Positions 44,401-55,440 of a DNA stretch of 64,000 nucleotides are shown here, piece after piece. Location: contig OY720636.1 of assembly GCA_963169105.1 (NCBI GenBank), positions 70,916,123 through 70,980,122 on the forward strand, in the 5' to 3' direction. A model generated the notes under the pieces. It worked only from the letters and a program-made list of their open reading frames with translations, did not search any database and was not told where the DNA came from. Positions within the stretch are counted from its first letter, which is position 1, and every line of letters begins with the position of its first letter. Origin of the DNA: Ceriagrion tenellum. Lineage: Eukaryota > Arthropoda > Insecta > Odonata > Coenagrionidae. A program made the translations under genes and the position numbers.

Positions 44401-46617
44401 GATTGAGTGCACACATGCAATTAATCATGTCACTCTGAGGTTTAAGTATTTAATAGTATATACTTTTGACGTTTACTTAAATCCAGTTATATTGGAAACA
44501 AAATGTATACAGCATCAAATATTGCCACATATAAAACTAAACAAATGTTTAGCTTGACTCAGCTATGGCATTCACAATAATAATAATAAAAATGGTAATG
44601 TTACCAATGGCTTCCAATGAGTCATCCACATAAAACATGAAAGAGACAAGCAGGGGCCAAAGAATTTCGACGCGAGAGACAAGTTGGTTCCTTGTTTATA
44701 GGAGGGCTCTTACAACTGAGGAATTAACATGGACTGTAAGGGAAGGATTATAATGAGAATTAAGTAAGGGAGGAGAGAAATCCCATGATGGAATCAAACT
44801 AAAGCTGACAGAAAATGCCAAGGTAACCACGATTTAACATTCCATCTAATCGACAGAGAATGACACTTCAGTACCTTCCAAGTAGCACCCAAGTACAGAA
44901 TGAAAAACCCTGCCAAAAAAAATGTCCACCACAGCCAGGATTCAAACCTGAGTCTTCCAGATGGGAAAGCAAAACAATAGCCCCAAACAAAAAGAATCAC
45001 CTCAAGAGAATAAAATGTGACTCAAATCTGCATTTTTCTCTTATGGAGAACCCTTAGACAAAATGTTCATTCACTCATTCATTATACACTAAAAAATACT
45101 CATAAAATAGAGAAGGAGATGCTGGATGAATTACTTGTAAAAGCCAGTAACTCAACTCGGGATGACTCAAGTAGCTTAATTCTTGTAGTTTTTCTAGCCA
45201 ATAATATTTTGGCTGTTTTCATACAAAAATGACTTTTTCATCAAAAATACCAAGAAAGGTATACCATTTTTGCAAAGGGATAAAATTGTTGTGATCATGT
45301 TTTCTTTGATTCAAGCATAAGTTCACAATACACCAGGTTCTAAACACATGGGTGCAATTTTATTAGGAAACATCTTAAAAGGAAAGGTAAGAAAAAATAA
45401 ACATCTCAAGAAAAAAATGGGTCCTTGAAGTTGCTATGCCGGCCACTCCATATATTCGATCATTAGATTACCAAACAGCAACTCCAATGGTTAACAATGA
45501 GAAAAGAAAGGTATGAAGGCAGGGGAGGCAAAAAGTAGAGACAGGGAAAGCCATGTTAATACATGGAGTGCCATCGCAGATTTTGCTATACATATTAATT
45601 ACACATTCCAGTCATACTTCGCTCACTATCAAAGTTCCTTCGCCTTGAAGCAAAGGGTAACACATTAAAACATGATATGAACATATTTAATTGAATTTGT
45701 TCCATTTGAAGGGTTCCAAAGAAGCAAAGATAGCAACTCCAAGGTGTCTCAAATTAGTCCACAGAGATAAATGGTGAAAAGTGACTCATTAAGGACATAA
45801 ACAAAGCAAAATTTACCATATTTTGACAAATTTTTTGACAGAAGAAAATCAAATTATATACTTTTTAGATTTAAATCATACTTTTGTTTGTTCTAGCATC
45901 AATTCAATCACAGAAAAGAGGATTTCAAAATTGAAAAAACTTCAATGCAGTGGAGATTATCTCAAAGAAACATGCTTGTTCATAATTCATCCAGCATATT
46001 CTACATCATACAGAAAGACAATGATTGTGGCATGAGTTAACTTGTTTCACAAACTAAAAACTTGAGGTAATTCTCTATTACCAAGTTACATCACTAAGCA
46101 CATGAATCCTATTAGTTAAAAAGCACAAACCAGAAGATGTTTTTCAGCTTTTAGCTATTACGCTCAACAGATATTGAGCCAAATTATGAAATTAAGTACA
46201 AGGGTATAAAATGCCAGAATACATCGCTGAGAGATTTTTGAAAATTTTAAATATTTCCATACGGACTGATTGCAGATGACTTGATAAGTGATTTAAGCTA
46301 TGACCAATGGGCCTCAGAGAATCCAAATTGTGACCACATACTGTAATTTATGAATCTCATTATTATAAAAATTATTTGCATCTAGAAAAATCACAAAATA
46401 GTGGAATACAGAAAAAAGCTTTCAACAACTCATATAGTTTGAATAAAGAAAAAAGACAAGAGGCTTTTCAGAATAAATCGGGGCTCAATTTTTCAGTTCA
46501 TGAAATCAGAGTTAACCAGACTTGAAACACATAAAATCAACAAAGGCCACTGCAAATGAAGTCAAGACTCACATTTGCTAGGCCAAGATTGTGTCCATTT
46601 GTAATAGTGAAACTTAC
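41411..46617 (-). other. Intron 3 (exon 3 to exon 4.1)
   Basis: 5.2 kb, strongly AT-rich. Contains a tRNA-derived SINE candidate (44800-44995). No further exon 4 signature (PSFVADFV) was found on the minus strand. Confidence 0.6.
44800..44995 (-). mobile_element. SINE candidate, tRNA-derived
   Basis: On the minus strand GACTCAGGTTTGAATCCTGG (44936-44955) contains a B-box-like GGTTTGAATCC in a GC-richer context, followed by GCTGTGGTGG and a T-rich tail. Upstream GGGGCTATTG could be the degraded A-box side. Called on the B box and composition only. Confidence 0.4.
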
Positions 46618-46756
46618 CAGCTCGAACATGAACGTCACGTGAATGAACGGACCCGACTGCATTACGAGCCAAGCAAACGTACACTTGAGCATGAACCTCT
46701 TGCCTATAGTCCTCAGCACGGAATGGGGGAAAAGCCAGGTTTCCATTAGGCAAAAC
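46618..46756 (-). CDS. Dscam1: Dscam1 constant exon 3 (second part of Ig1)
   Basis: 139-nt exon, phase 0 in and phase 1 out. The peptide runs from VLPNGNLAFPPFRAEDYR to SRDVHVRA. It holds the F-strand motif VYVCLARN, whose cysteine pairs with the exon 2 cysteine to close Ig1. The last base G joins the TG or TT at the start of every exon 4 variant to make the first valine. Donor GT is at 46616-46617, and the acceptor follows a pyrimidine-rich tract. Confidence 0.94.
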
Positions 46757-47139
46757 CTGAGTCAAAGAATTATAGATTTCAATCAAAGGGAACTACTAGA
46801 CAAGGAGAGCTCAAAGAAATAAAAAAGCATAATTAGTCACAAAGCATATTAATTTTAATAAATTTACCCAAGTTATATGACCTTTCGCTCACGAATAACT
46901 CTTGAATTTAAAAATAATGCTCAGGAGAATCATCCATGGCCTTATTATGAATAATCTCATTCATAAAATTAAACGTTAAACTACAAAGTCTTCCTTTCAA
47001 AGTCTTGCAAAGCGCACCATTAAATTTGTGACGGCTAATCTGTTTCAGCTTCCAGTTCCCTTAATGCTTAGGAATCAACAAAAACTTTGTACATACAACG
47101 CAGACTTTTTATTAATTAGTGAATGAATTCGTGAAATTA

Positions 47140-47590
47140 ATTAATGGATTTTTTTCAAGCGTGCCAGTACCCGAAGCTGTTAACTATTCGACGAAACCTG
47201 GCGTCTAATAAAATTTCTGCATAAAGTTTACCAAGTTTATGTTAATCCCAATGCATTATGGAGAAATTTTACGAAGTTAAGGCGGAAACTAATGAAATTG
47301 TTAAGTGCGCCAGTATCTGAAGATGTCCACTATTCGACCAAATCTGAGGTCTAATAACAATTCCGCCTTAAATTTACAAAGAATTTTTTGAATTCTTAAG
47401 CACTCAGGAGAAATTTTACTAAGTTAAGGCGTAAACTTTTGAATTTGATTAGCGCGCCAGTACCTGAAGATGTTGACTATTCAACGAAACCGGTCGTCTA
47501 ACAAAAATGATGGGTCAAATTAACAATTTCTTTGTTAAGTCCTAAAAATTATGGAGTAATTTTACAAAGTTACGGGGGAAACTACCGAAT
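47140..47590 (+). repeat. Three tandem units of about 147 nt with hammerhead-like core
   Basis: Each unit has GCCAGTAYC, a CTGAAGA-like heptamer (47171, 47317, 47464), a CTAT-capped hairpin, a GAAA-like tetramer and GTCTAA, then GAGAAATTTTAC.AAGTTA. Periods are 146 and 147 nt. Unit 3 keeps the whole hammerhead core on the plus strand; units 1 and 2 have core changes (CCGAAGC; CAAA). Confidence 0.8.
47455..47510 (+). ncRNA. Candidate hammerhead ribozyme (unit 3)
   Basis: Plus strand: GUAC, CUGAAGA (47464-47470), U, stem II GUUGA-CUAU-UCAAC (five perfect pairs, 4-nt loop), GAAA (47486-47489), CCGGUC, GUC. CUGANGA and GAAA are the invariant hammerhead core. ACCGGU gives the A15.1-U16.1 pair with a loop-free palindromic stem III, as in dimer-acting hammerheads of retroelements, and GUC is a legal cleavage triplet (after 47495). 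Stem I is weak (GUAC against GUCU). Antisense to Dscam1. Confidence 0.45.
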
Positions 47591-47613
47591 TAATTTCCCT
47601 TAATTTGACATAC

Positions 47614-47798
47614 CTGTCGCAGTCCAGGAACATCCCCAACAGCAGTTCCGTCCGATCGTACCCAGATGATTTCCGGCTGTGGGTTTCCTCGCGCTGAGCA
47701 CTCTACCTCGGCTCCAGTTGTGTTAGAGAAGTCCAGTCGGTTGGGTGGTTCCCGGATGAATACGGGTCCCATAGTATCTTCATTTTCGGTCCTTGCAG
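47614..47798 (-). CDS. Dscam1: Dscam1 constant exon 2 (first part of Ig1)
   Basis: 185-nt exon flanked by AG (47799-47800) and a GT donor (47612-47613). It enters with two bases of a split codon and ends in phase 0 after GLRQ. The peptide has the Ig1 start PVFIREPPNRLDF, the B-strand cysteine in VECSARG, the C-strand tryptophan in EIIWVRSDG and ends VPGLRQ. This is the conserved amino-terminal Ig domain of Dscam1, which contributes to the constant part of the dimer horseshoe. The exon upstream (signal peptide) is not recognised in the 16 kb 5' of it. Confidence 0.93.
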
Positions 47799-48423
47799 CT
47801 ACAAAGATAGAAAAAAATTGGTTACACACACGTCATTTCTGGCATTTGACCAATAAAACATTTTGAGAACAAAACAAGTCACTTAAAAAATGTACTACCT
47901 TTCCATACAGTGTTTTATTTTCTCTGAAATGCGCCCAAGAGTAGAAACATGAAAATTTAGTGAGAGTTATTTCATCTCACAGCCTTTACTGACCAAAGAT
48001 GGTAAACTCTACATTCCAATTATCTTTCCCCACTACAGTCTGGTGTACATAAGTCTTAACATTAGTCTTGATTTTCTACTTATTCTCTCATCATAAATTC
48101 TTAAATAATATAGTTTAAATACTGATCTAACTAAAACATTTTAAGCATTTAAATTTATGATTAATTACTTAGATTAATTGATGGATGAAAGAAAGAGCCA
48201 CCATCAGTAACGATTTAGAATTCCGAACTTATTTCCCATTTCTACAACTTAACACAAATGAACAATAAAACGCTCATGTGTTCGAATAAAACGAACTATC
48301 TCCATTAAACTGTCTCCAAGGGCATGTTGTGGGTTTGAGGGAAAGGGATTCCGAGGTTCATCCTTCCCTTCCTAATATTTAAAAAGACAATGCGCTAATC
48401 TATCCAGGAAGGACATTATGAAT

Positions 48424-48565
48424 AAGGGTAGCGTAGAGGTGTGAGCATTAGCCTGGCAAGTCAAAGGTGCGTGGTTCGATCCCCGGTCCAGGCCAACTTT
48501 CTTCTCGCAGCAGTTTTCGCGCACAGAGGAGGGATGATATGAGTAGATTGCACACATCTTAAAAA
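48424..48565 (+). mobile_element. tRNA-derived SINE
   Basis: The head contains an A box TAGCGTAGAGGT (48429-48440) and a B box GGTTCGATCCC (48473-48483), 33 nt between them, in tRNA-like context (GCATTAGCCTGGCAAGTC, CCCCGG). A non-tRNA body and an AAAAAA stretch follow (48562). No clean cloverleaf with matched acceptor ends, so a SINE rather than a tRNA gene. Confidence 0.7.
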
Positions 48566-48649
48566 AGAGTGTGGATGAAAATGGAGATAAGGCAATGAAC
48601 GGAAAGGAATACAAACGAGCAAGTGTTTCAATTCAAATTTCAATTTCAC

Positions 48650-48810
48650 CCAGGCACAACGGGTGAAGACAGGAAGCAGCTGGAGGAATTTAGGATGATG
48701 GCAAGGTTATTGAAAGTTAAATGTCAAACTGTAAGTAGAGAATGCCATGGTAGAAAGGAAGATGTTAGGCAAGCAATTAATGCGGAGAAAGAAAATATCT
48801 TTTATGGATA
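48650..48810 (+). mobile_element. Possible LINE coding fragment
   Basis: The plus frame reads TTGEDRKQLEEFRMMARLL then GRKEDVRQAINAEKE and stops. The KEDVRQAI..KE segment resembles the stretch before the C-terminal RT tail of LINEs like the one at 61943 (EIKSRIAMGKEAF). Too short to be certain. Confidence 0.3.
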
Positions 48811-49104
48811 GGATGAATAGAGGTCGGCTACATGCAGAGCTGAAGAATGAAACTAAGTAGGAAGTATCCTTTAAAAGATTCGTTGAGAATATCCACTAAA
48901 TCAACATGAATCGATTAAAAAATCTGTAAAACAATATGATAATTTCCTAAGGTTTGTATTATTGAAATTTTTTTAGAGATAATCTCCCAGTAATTGGCAA
49001 AAGCTAAAGGTCCTATTTCCTGCGAACTAGGACTTGCCCAACCACTCTCTTTTGAGGAAGGTAATTCATCTCATTGAATTCTGAATTAAAGACAATGAAA
49101 AATT

Positions 49105-49195
49105 GAGTCAGCAGTGCTGTGATCAGTATACCGCGCTGACACACTGAGGGTTCGAGTCAAAATTCTGACGGATTTTTCGGAAAAGATTTTGAGTT
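49105..49195 (+). mobile_element. Possible tRNA-like SINE head
   Basis: GGGTTCGAGTC (49148-49158) fits a B box, preceded by CAGCAGTGCTGTGATCAGT that could be a degraded A box. Followed by AAAATTCTGACGG. Weaker than the 48.4-kb copy. Confidence 0.35.
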
Positions 49196-52024
49196 ACAAA
49201 GATTGTTTACTTCTTCCCTCATTCCAATCCTTAAAACGGCCGTTTACCTGCCAACCATCGGTCGCCTTGAACTATGAGTAAACTAAGTCCGACGACGAAT
49301 CCCTCTTTACCCGTCTCATGTTCCTCACATATGGAAAAACAACACCAAATCATCCTAATTTCATTCCTAAATAAGCCAATGACCGTAAGTTGAAGTTGGT
49401 CTCTACGCAAACGATATATTCCTACGCCACAATAGAGATATTATCTCCCAGAAATTCAGGATTTCGCTAAAAAATAACACCGGTGCCATACAACATAAAG
49501 GGGCGGTTTACGGACGGCGCGAGTAACTTACCAAAGCGATACCTCGGGGTGGGGAAGCGGGGAAAGGGTCAAATTGAGGTCCATCCGTAAAAGTATTGAA
49601 TAAATACATTTACAGCAAAACAGTAAAATTAATGCCTGTATTCATATGTTATACGATGGGTTAATAATCATGAAATAATAAATAACAAAGCCTTAAAATA
49701 ATTACGGCAAGGAAAAATAAGGGGGGAGTTGAAAAGCGACCTGGCGACCGGGAAATAACATTTCCTTAAGCCGCTGCTGACAAAAGACCACGATATAAAT
49801 TCAGAGTCCAAAACACACTAAGGCACGGAAGATATTTCTGTTTCGTTCGCCAACATCCTTCTCCTCTCGTCATCCCTGCGCCACCGAGGGAATGAAAGTC
49901 ATGTTCCACCTATTTCCTTTGACAACCACGCACGCATGTCAACGAAAGATTTTCCGTGAGTCAGCCAAAATCGTAGGATATTCACATTCAGTTTCCAGTA
50001 GTCCTTCATCATTCTAGCCACGTTATCCGGGGCTGAACCACACGAATTTTCAAGAGGAAAATACATATGAAACTACAGAAATGATTAACTTTCGCGGAGC
50101 GTCGCGCTGTAAGGAGCAAGCTCAAGCAAGATCTGACCCGCCAAGACCTGAATAATGCTGCATTTCAGACAAATAAGGTAATCACAGCATGAGATTTACT
50201 TAGAGGATATTATACATACTCGAGAGCACCCAAACTGATAAATTTGGCAGTAAAGCCAGCCTTATCAAAATATAAGCTTTTCGATCCCATTTCAAACGCA
50301 AGAACAGTGTCCGCTAATGTCAGTTTAATTATTCCGAACGGAGTAAGCCTGAATACTTAATCCTAATCCTTAAAAAAATCGAGCGATGGCCAGGCAGAGT
50401 TCATAGACTTACAACTACAGCCCAATTTTTGTTTGGAGTACGACGTTTCCACGGGAAATGTTGGAGAGTAGCCAAGTCGTCCTCATTTACTTCAGATTAA
50501 AAGTAATATTCAAAATAGTAGTACTACAGCTTCACATGTTTCAATGGGGGAGGGGAAGAGGTCATTTCGCATTTACTGTGTACCACTAGCACACGGTGAC
50601 ACCAGCACTCAGGCTCGAGGTTGGCTCGAAATAACATCAATATCGAGCCGAGCCCAACGCCGTGGAACTTGAGCACAGTCGAAAGCAATAGTTGTAGTGT
50701 AGACTGTAACTTGGGTGATCGAGTGGACTCCGCTCCTACCGCGGCAGGCCTTATACTTAAAATGGGTGAATTATTTGCATTGGGTATCGTCATGGGCGTA
50801 ATTCGGAGGCGGAAAGGGGTGGCAAATGCCCCCCTCCCAATATTTTGAAGGAAAAATTTTTTCGTAACGTTACAAATCCAGGATACAAAGTTTATGGACA
50901 TATTTTTCGTCACTCTGCTTAATTTATCTTTATGCACTCATCATATAAAAGTGATAAAATAGAATATAAAAGGGAAAATAGAGTATTACTAATGTTCTGC
51001 GGTCGTAAATTGCTCCCAGGGGGCTTTAAATTCTACCTATTGTCTCGAACCCGACGGTAATCTCTGCCCCTCCCCCTTCACGATCAAAATGCTCAAATTG
51101 CGCACATGGGTATCATCCAAGAAAAGAAGTTTACAAAACATGCAATACTCCTTAGGTATACTTGTAGACATCAAAGTATTCTCCCGAAAAAAAAGTTGCA
51201 CTGATAACTATCAGCCTTATAAAAACTGAAATTTAAAATTTAAACCACTACTCCTGAGTGGCACAGTCGTGTTGTGGTTACTTAAACGAACTTAAACAGA
51301 TAAATCAGAATAACGCCAGCTGAGGAGAGCGCATGGCTAAATGTCTAAGTATCAATGCAGCAGACTCTCACGAATCTCGGACCTACAGGGATGCACCAAT
51401 ACGAAAATTCATCCAAAAATAGCTCTTCGGCAACGCCGGGGGAAAAGGCAAAAAGAAACGAAAAGAATGAGATAGGAAGTCTACGGAAGTGACGCATGAA
51501 TCTGTCAGGGTGAAACACGTACGAGAAAATATGTGAGGGCACACTGATTTAAGCAGATTAGTGATGATCCTGAAGGACGATTAATTTGTTCCTCGTGACG
51601 GTACTGGGCAGAAACTGGGTAAGAGCCGTAATTTACACGAACAGAACCGACACTGAACCAAAATCCGTGATTGGAACTACAATACTATTTTTTTCTCGTA
51701 TAGAAGCAAAACCCGAGCCGAAAAAACTGAACAGTTTTGTGGCTCAAACGGAAACTGATAGTTATTACATACGATTTCAGTCCTCTCGGTAGGTTAGTAG
51801 TTAAAGGGAGTGACCGGCAGCTGAGGCTATTCATCCTCACGTGGGTAGGCTGGCAACGGAAAGAATATTTGTTGGGAATGAAGGATGGAGATAAACTCAA
51901 AGTCGACTCAAGCCTACTCTCAACAAAAGGCAATATGAAATTCATACTTTTAAGTCCTATCCGACGACGGAGTACTGCTCTCATGTACCACCCAAGGAAG
52001 GATATGGATTGAACGTAAAGGGTT

Positions 52025-52110
52025 TATACTACAGCCGGGATTCGCGCCTCAGGCCTTGGGATTTGAAGCCAGTACACTACCAATCACACTAGTCTCCTTA
52101 GAAAGACGGA
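52025..52110 (-). mobile_element. Possible tRNA-like SINE head
   Basis: On the minus strand TGATTGGTAGTGTACTGGCT resembles an A box region and GGCGCGAATCCC a degraded B box, about 30 nt apart. No further support. Confidence 0.35.
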
Positions 52111-54913
52111 CTTTTCTCAGAGGTCAACAACTTTCAACCATTTACCATCGCCCATTCATACCCATTCGCCAAGTGGACCTATCCCCAAGATTTGTGGAAA
52201 TCAAGTTTTTAATTAAGTATAAAATTGAAAAAAAAGGTTCACAATGGTTCACTTGGAGTACCCGGATCGAAACAGAACCTGAACCCAATTTGTTTGGGCC
52301 GACATTAAAGGAAAATCGAAGCAAAAATCGGCTCTACACCCTTGGAGAAAAACACACGCCTTGCCACAGTAACTTAGAGCAGCGCTTATGGGAAAAATTA
52401 AAACTGGTAGCTAATCTGTTCCAATTTTTGTGAGGTAGGATTGGAGGGGGCAATAAGACAAGAAATTGGAGGAAAATTCCCACGAGCTTCGAGGGAGCAA
52501 TTTCCGTCAACCCACAAGGCACGAGTCCATCTGGATGAGTCGAGAGGACGCGGGGATACAGTACGTATTTGAAGGACTGAAACGCATTTCGATATTCTAT
52601 CCCACTTAATTACTATAAATAACTTTTACACTCCATTAGTCAGATTTTTCAAGTTATTTTTACTGATTAACACGAACTCCACTAAGTTGAACTGAGTTTT
52701 ATTTCATTTATCCTATCCCACTATTTTGATTAGGTAGTTTTGGAGGTGGAATAGAAACACAAGACCTAGGGAATTTTAAAATGTTTTTTTTTCTGAGGGA
52801 ACATGGGCATCGAAAGCCGGGTGGCAAATATCACCACATTCATCGGTGGTTGGACTGGAGAAGGATATAGCATGTGTCCATATATAAAAGTTTGTTTTTT
52901 TAATCTTCACAATATGCCGATCAAGCATAAATGTCTATCATCATAGGTCAAAACTCAAAAACGGATAAACCGACTCCTTAAAATAAGTAGGTATGTCCAT
53001 AAAAGATAGGTAAATACCAGTCGTTGAGGTACCCATGAACTAAGAACCGCCTTCAGCAAAAAGCAATAACTTCTGTTGATCGTTTCCGAACACTTCACGA
53101 GGCATTTTAATTTTGTGGCAAAAGTAGCGATATGATTTACTGTTTTCACGTCGGTCGCAGAGTTTGAAAGCGCCACAAGAGGCCAATCCTAAGATATATA
53201 CAAGGAATTCCTAGCTAAAAAAAGTTTTAACCGTGTATTTTGCGCAATTCATTCGATTTCGTGAGAGAGAAAAGGTTCCCAAAGTTTAGATGGATTAAAC
53301 GAGGATTACGGATGAAGGACAAGTACGGGTGGGCAAAATAAATTTATCATGTGGACGTGGAAAAAGCAAAAGAAAAACTGATAGTGAAAAACAGGAGGTC
53401 GTACGGTCGCGGTAAATTGGCAATTTTAATGCCCACATCAAAGCGCGCATAGACGAAACAGAGGCCTTGGGGGCGAACTTAAAACATTTGTGTGCATATT
53501 AAGACTAATCACAGTAATCTCTCCCTCCATCGACAAATAAATATGGTGGCTTATCAATGATTGTTTAGTTCCGGCTGACTCGTGAGGCACTCCCATCGCG
53601 CTGCCATGATTTCATTGGCGACGGTGCACGCAACTTTTTCCCTGTTCAACGAGACATCAAACTGAGCTAAGCCAAAAATTATCACTCTCCACCTCAGCAT
53701 GAAATGTAAGCGCCTACAACGCAGATACCATTTGCTAACGAAGAAAAGGAAACTGATAAAGATACGCACACGAGTACAAAAATAGGAAGAGCATATTTAG
53801 TTGTTTGCTTGCCAGTGCTCAGCAGATTTTGCTGCTTCATCTTCAAATATAAAAATGAGTCAGAATAATGATCAATAAACAATTTATTAAGTCCGCTTCG
53901 AGTAAAGATAGTGAAATGAGATATAGAATACATTTCAAGGCGCCCCATAATAAGGCAGAGCGAGGAAAAAGAAAACTCAATAATGAACATTCACGGCTGA
54001 TGTCAGCCATGGAAATATGATAATTTGTAAATATGATGGAGAACAAATGGACGGAAAAAATAATGAATCACGAAGTCTCACGAATAGCTGCAGAGAGCTC
54101 ATATTCAATGAGAAATCAGCGCAGTCGTAGAGAAAATCTTATTGGACACATTTGGAGAGGCAACAAGATCTTAAAAAACATAACGGAAGGATGAGAGCTC
54201 TGGAGAAACGAAAACTATCAAGGAAGTCCAACACTAGGCGATTATGACAGGAAACGAAATCGTACGAAGGAGAAAAATGGATGGCTGACGGGAGAGCGTG
54301 AAGAGCAACAGGAACCTACCATCGGATTGCTGACTGCTTGTGTAGATGCACATATCCTGAAGGGTCTCCTTAAGAGTCTACCTACACGTGATTTGAGCGC
54401 TTTTCGTTCATGTACAGATTTACGAGAAACTTTGCGCACGTGTTCTACTTAGTAACGTGTATAAATAAAAGTGAAAAAAATGCATGCTACCGATTCCGTT
54501 TCTTGGAAACTTAATGCTATTTAAACTCGTAGCCTTATGGCACTTGACATACATTTCGAAATAACACGATGTCATACGGACAGAATTTCTCCTAAACCCG
54601 AAATAACACACATCACTAAATTAAAATGGTTCCCAATTAAAAAGGTATCGTGTCGAATAAAAAACTCGTTCTTACATTACGATCTCGATAAAATATCGAA
54701 TTCCGCGTCATAAAACCAAGTCATGACAATGCTTTCATTGATACGAAAATTAAAAAATACAATTCTTGCATATTTTATACTACTACATGCATGGTTATTT
54801 CCAACGTATAACTGGATGTACTTAAGTGAAAAGTGGTCCTGGAATTTTTTCCGACTTACTTGAAAAGTTATTTAAATGTGCACTCTATGACTCACGAGAA
54901 GCGCTCCAGCCAC

Positions 54914-55440
54914 CTTAAGTTAATTTGAGCGAAATATCATATCACATAGAAAACAATGAGTTATGTCTCATTTTCATGAAAGATATGTCACTCTTCCAAA
55001 GATACCAAAATATCAGCCCTTTTCTTTCTCGGAACTACATTCCGAAATTTTTGACAAATAATACAAGCCCTTTTACATGGGAAACAGTAAATTACGCGCA
55101 TTTATAACCCCTAAATCTCGTAAAAAAAATAAACAGGGTGTAGCTTGTATGCATTCTCGACAATTTTGGAAAATAAATCATTTTGTCACCAGTTTTTTTA
55201 GAATCGCAAAAAACCTTCCATTTTGACGGAGTTTTGAACGTACCGCGTGAAAAAAATTATTCAAGTTAAAGACTTAAATGATTTTTTATTTCATTTAATG
55301 GAAAGTCATATAGAAGTATAATATTGCACCGTTAATTATGCAATATTTAATTCATCCTTCCTAGAACTGCTGTAATTGAAATGTATAATTCGAACACGGT
55401 CTCCATTAAGACTAGGGAACTATCTCGCTCAAACAACCTT
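54914..55440. mobile_element. MITE-like element, copy 2 (about 527 bp)
   Basis: The left end TTAATTTGAGCGAAATATCAT and right end GCTCAAACAACCT are inverted relatives of each other and of copy 1, in opposite orientation. Internal tracts TAGAAAACAAT and TGTCTCATTTT are shared with copy 1 near its end. Similar length supports a full-length non-autonomous element. Confidence 0.72.

Larger units (their letters stand above)
46757..47613 (-). other. Intron 2 (exon 2 to exon 3)
   Basis: 857 nt intron. Most of its exon 2-proximal half is a three-unit tandem repeat (47140-47590) described separately. Confidence 0.75.
191..47798 (-). other. Dscam1: Dscam1 gene, 5' part (exons 2 to 6 region)
   Basis: Gene-level span. 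Minus-strand exons encode Ig1 (exons 2 and 3), alternative first halves of Ig2 (nine exon 4 variants), the constant second half of Ig2 (exon 5) and alternative first halves of Ig3 (exon 6 cluster). Exon 3 ends in phase 1 and all later exons start and end in phase 1. The order constant-cluster-constant-cluster, exon 4 sizes of 162-177 nt and exon 6 sizes of 121-127 nt match insect Dscam1. The product is a membrane Ig-superfamily receptor used in neuronal self-avoidance and linked to haemocyte function (family knowledge). The signal peptide, Ig4 to Ig10, FNIII repeats, membrane segment and exon 9 cluster are outside the window or not found. Confidence 0.95.

Noticed and set aside
48424..48495. 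Possible functional tRNA gene
   Set aside because: A and B boxes are present but I could not pair acceptor arms, and a SINE-like body and A-rich stretch follow.
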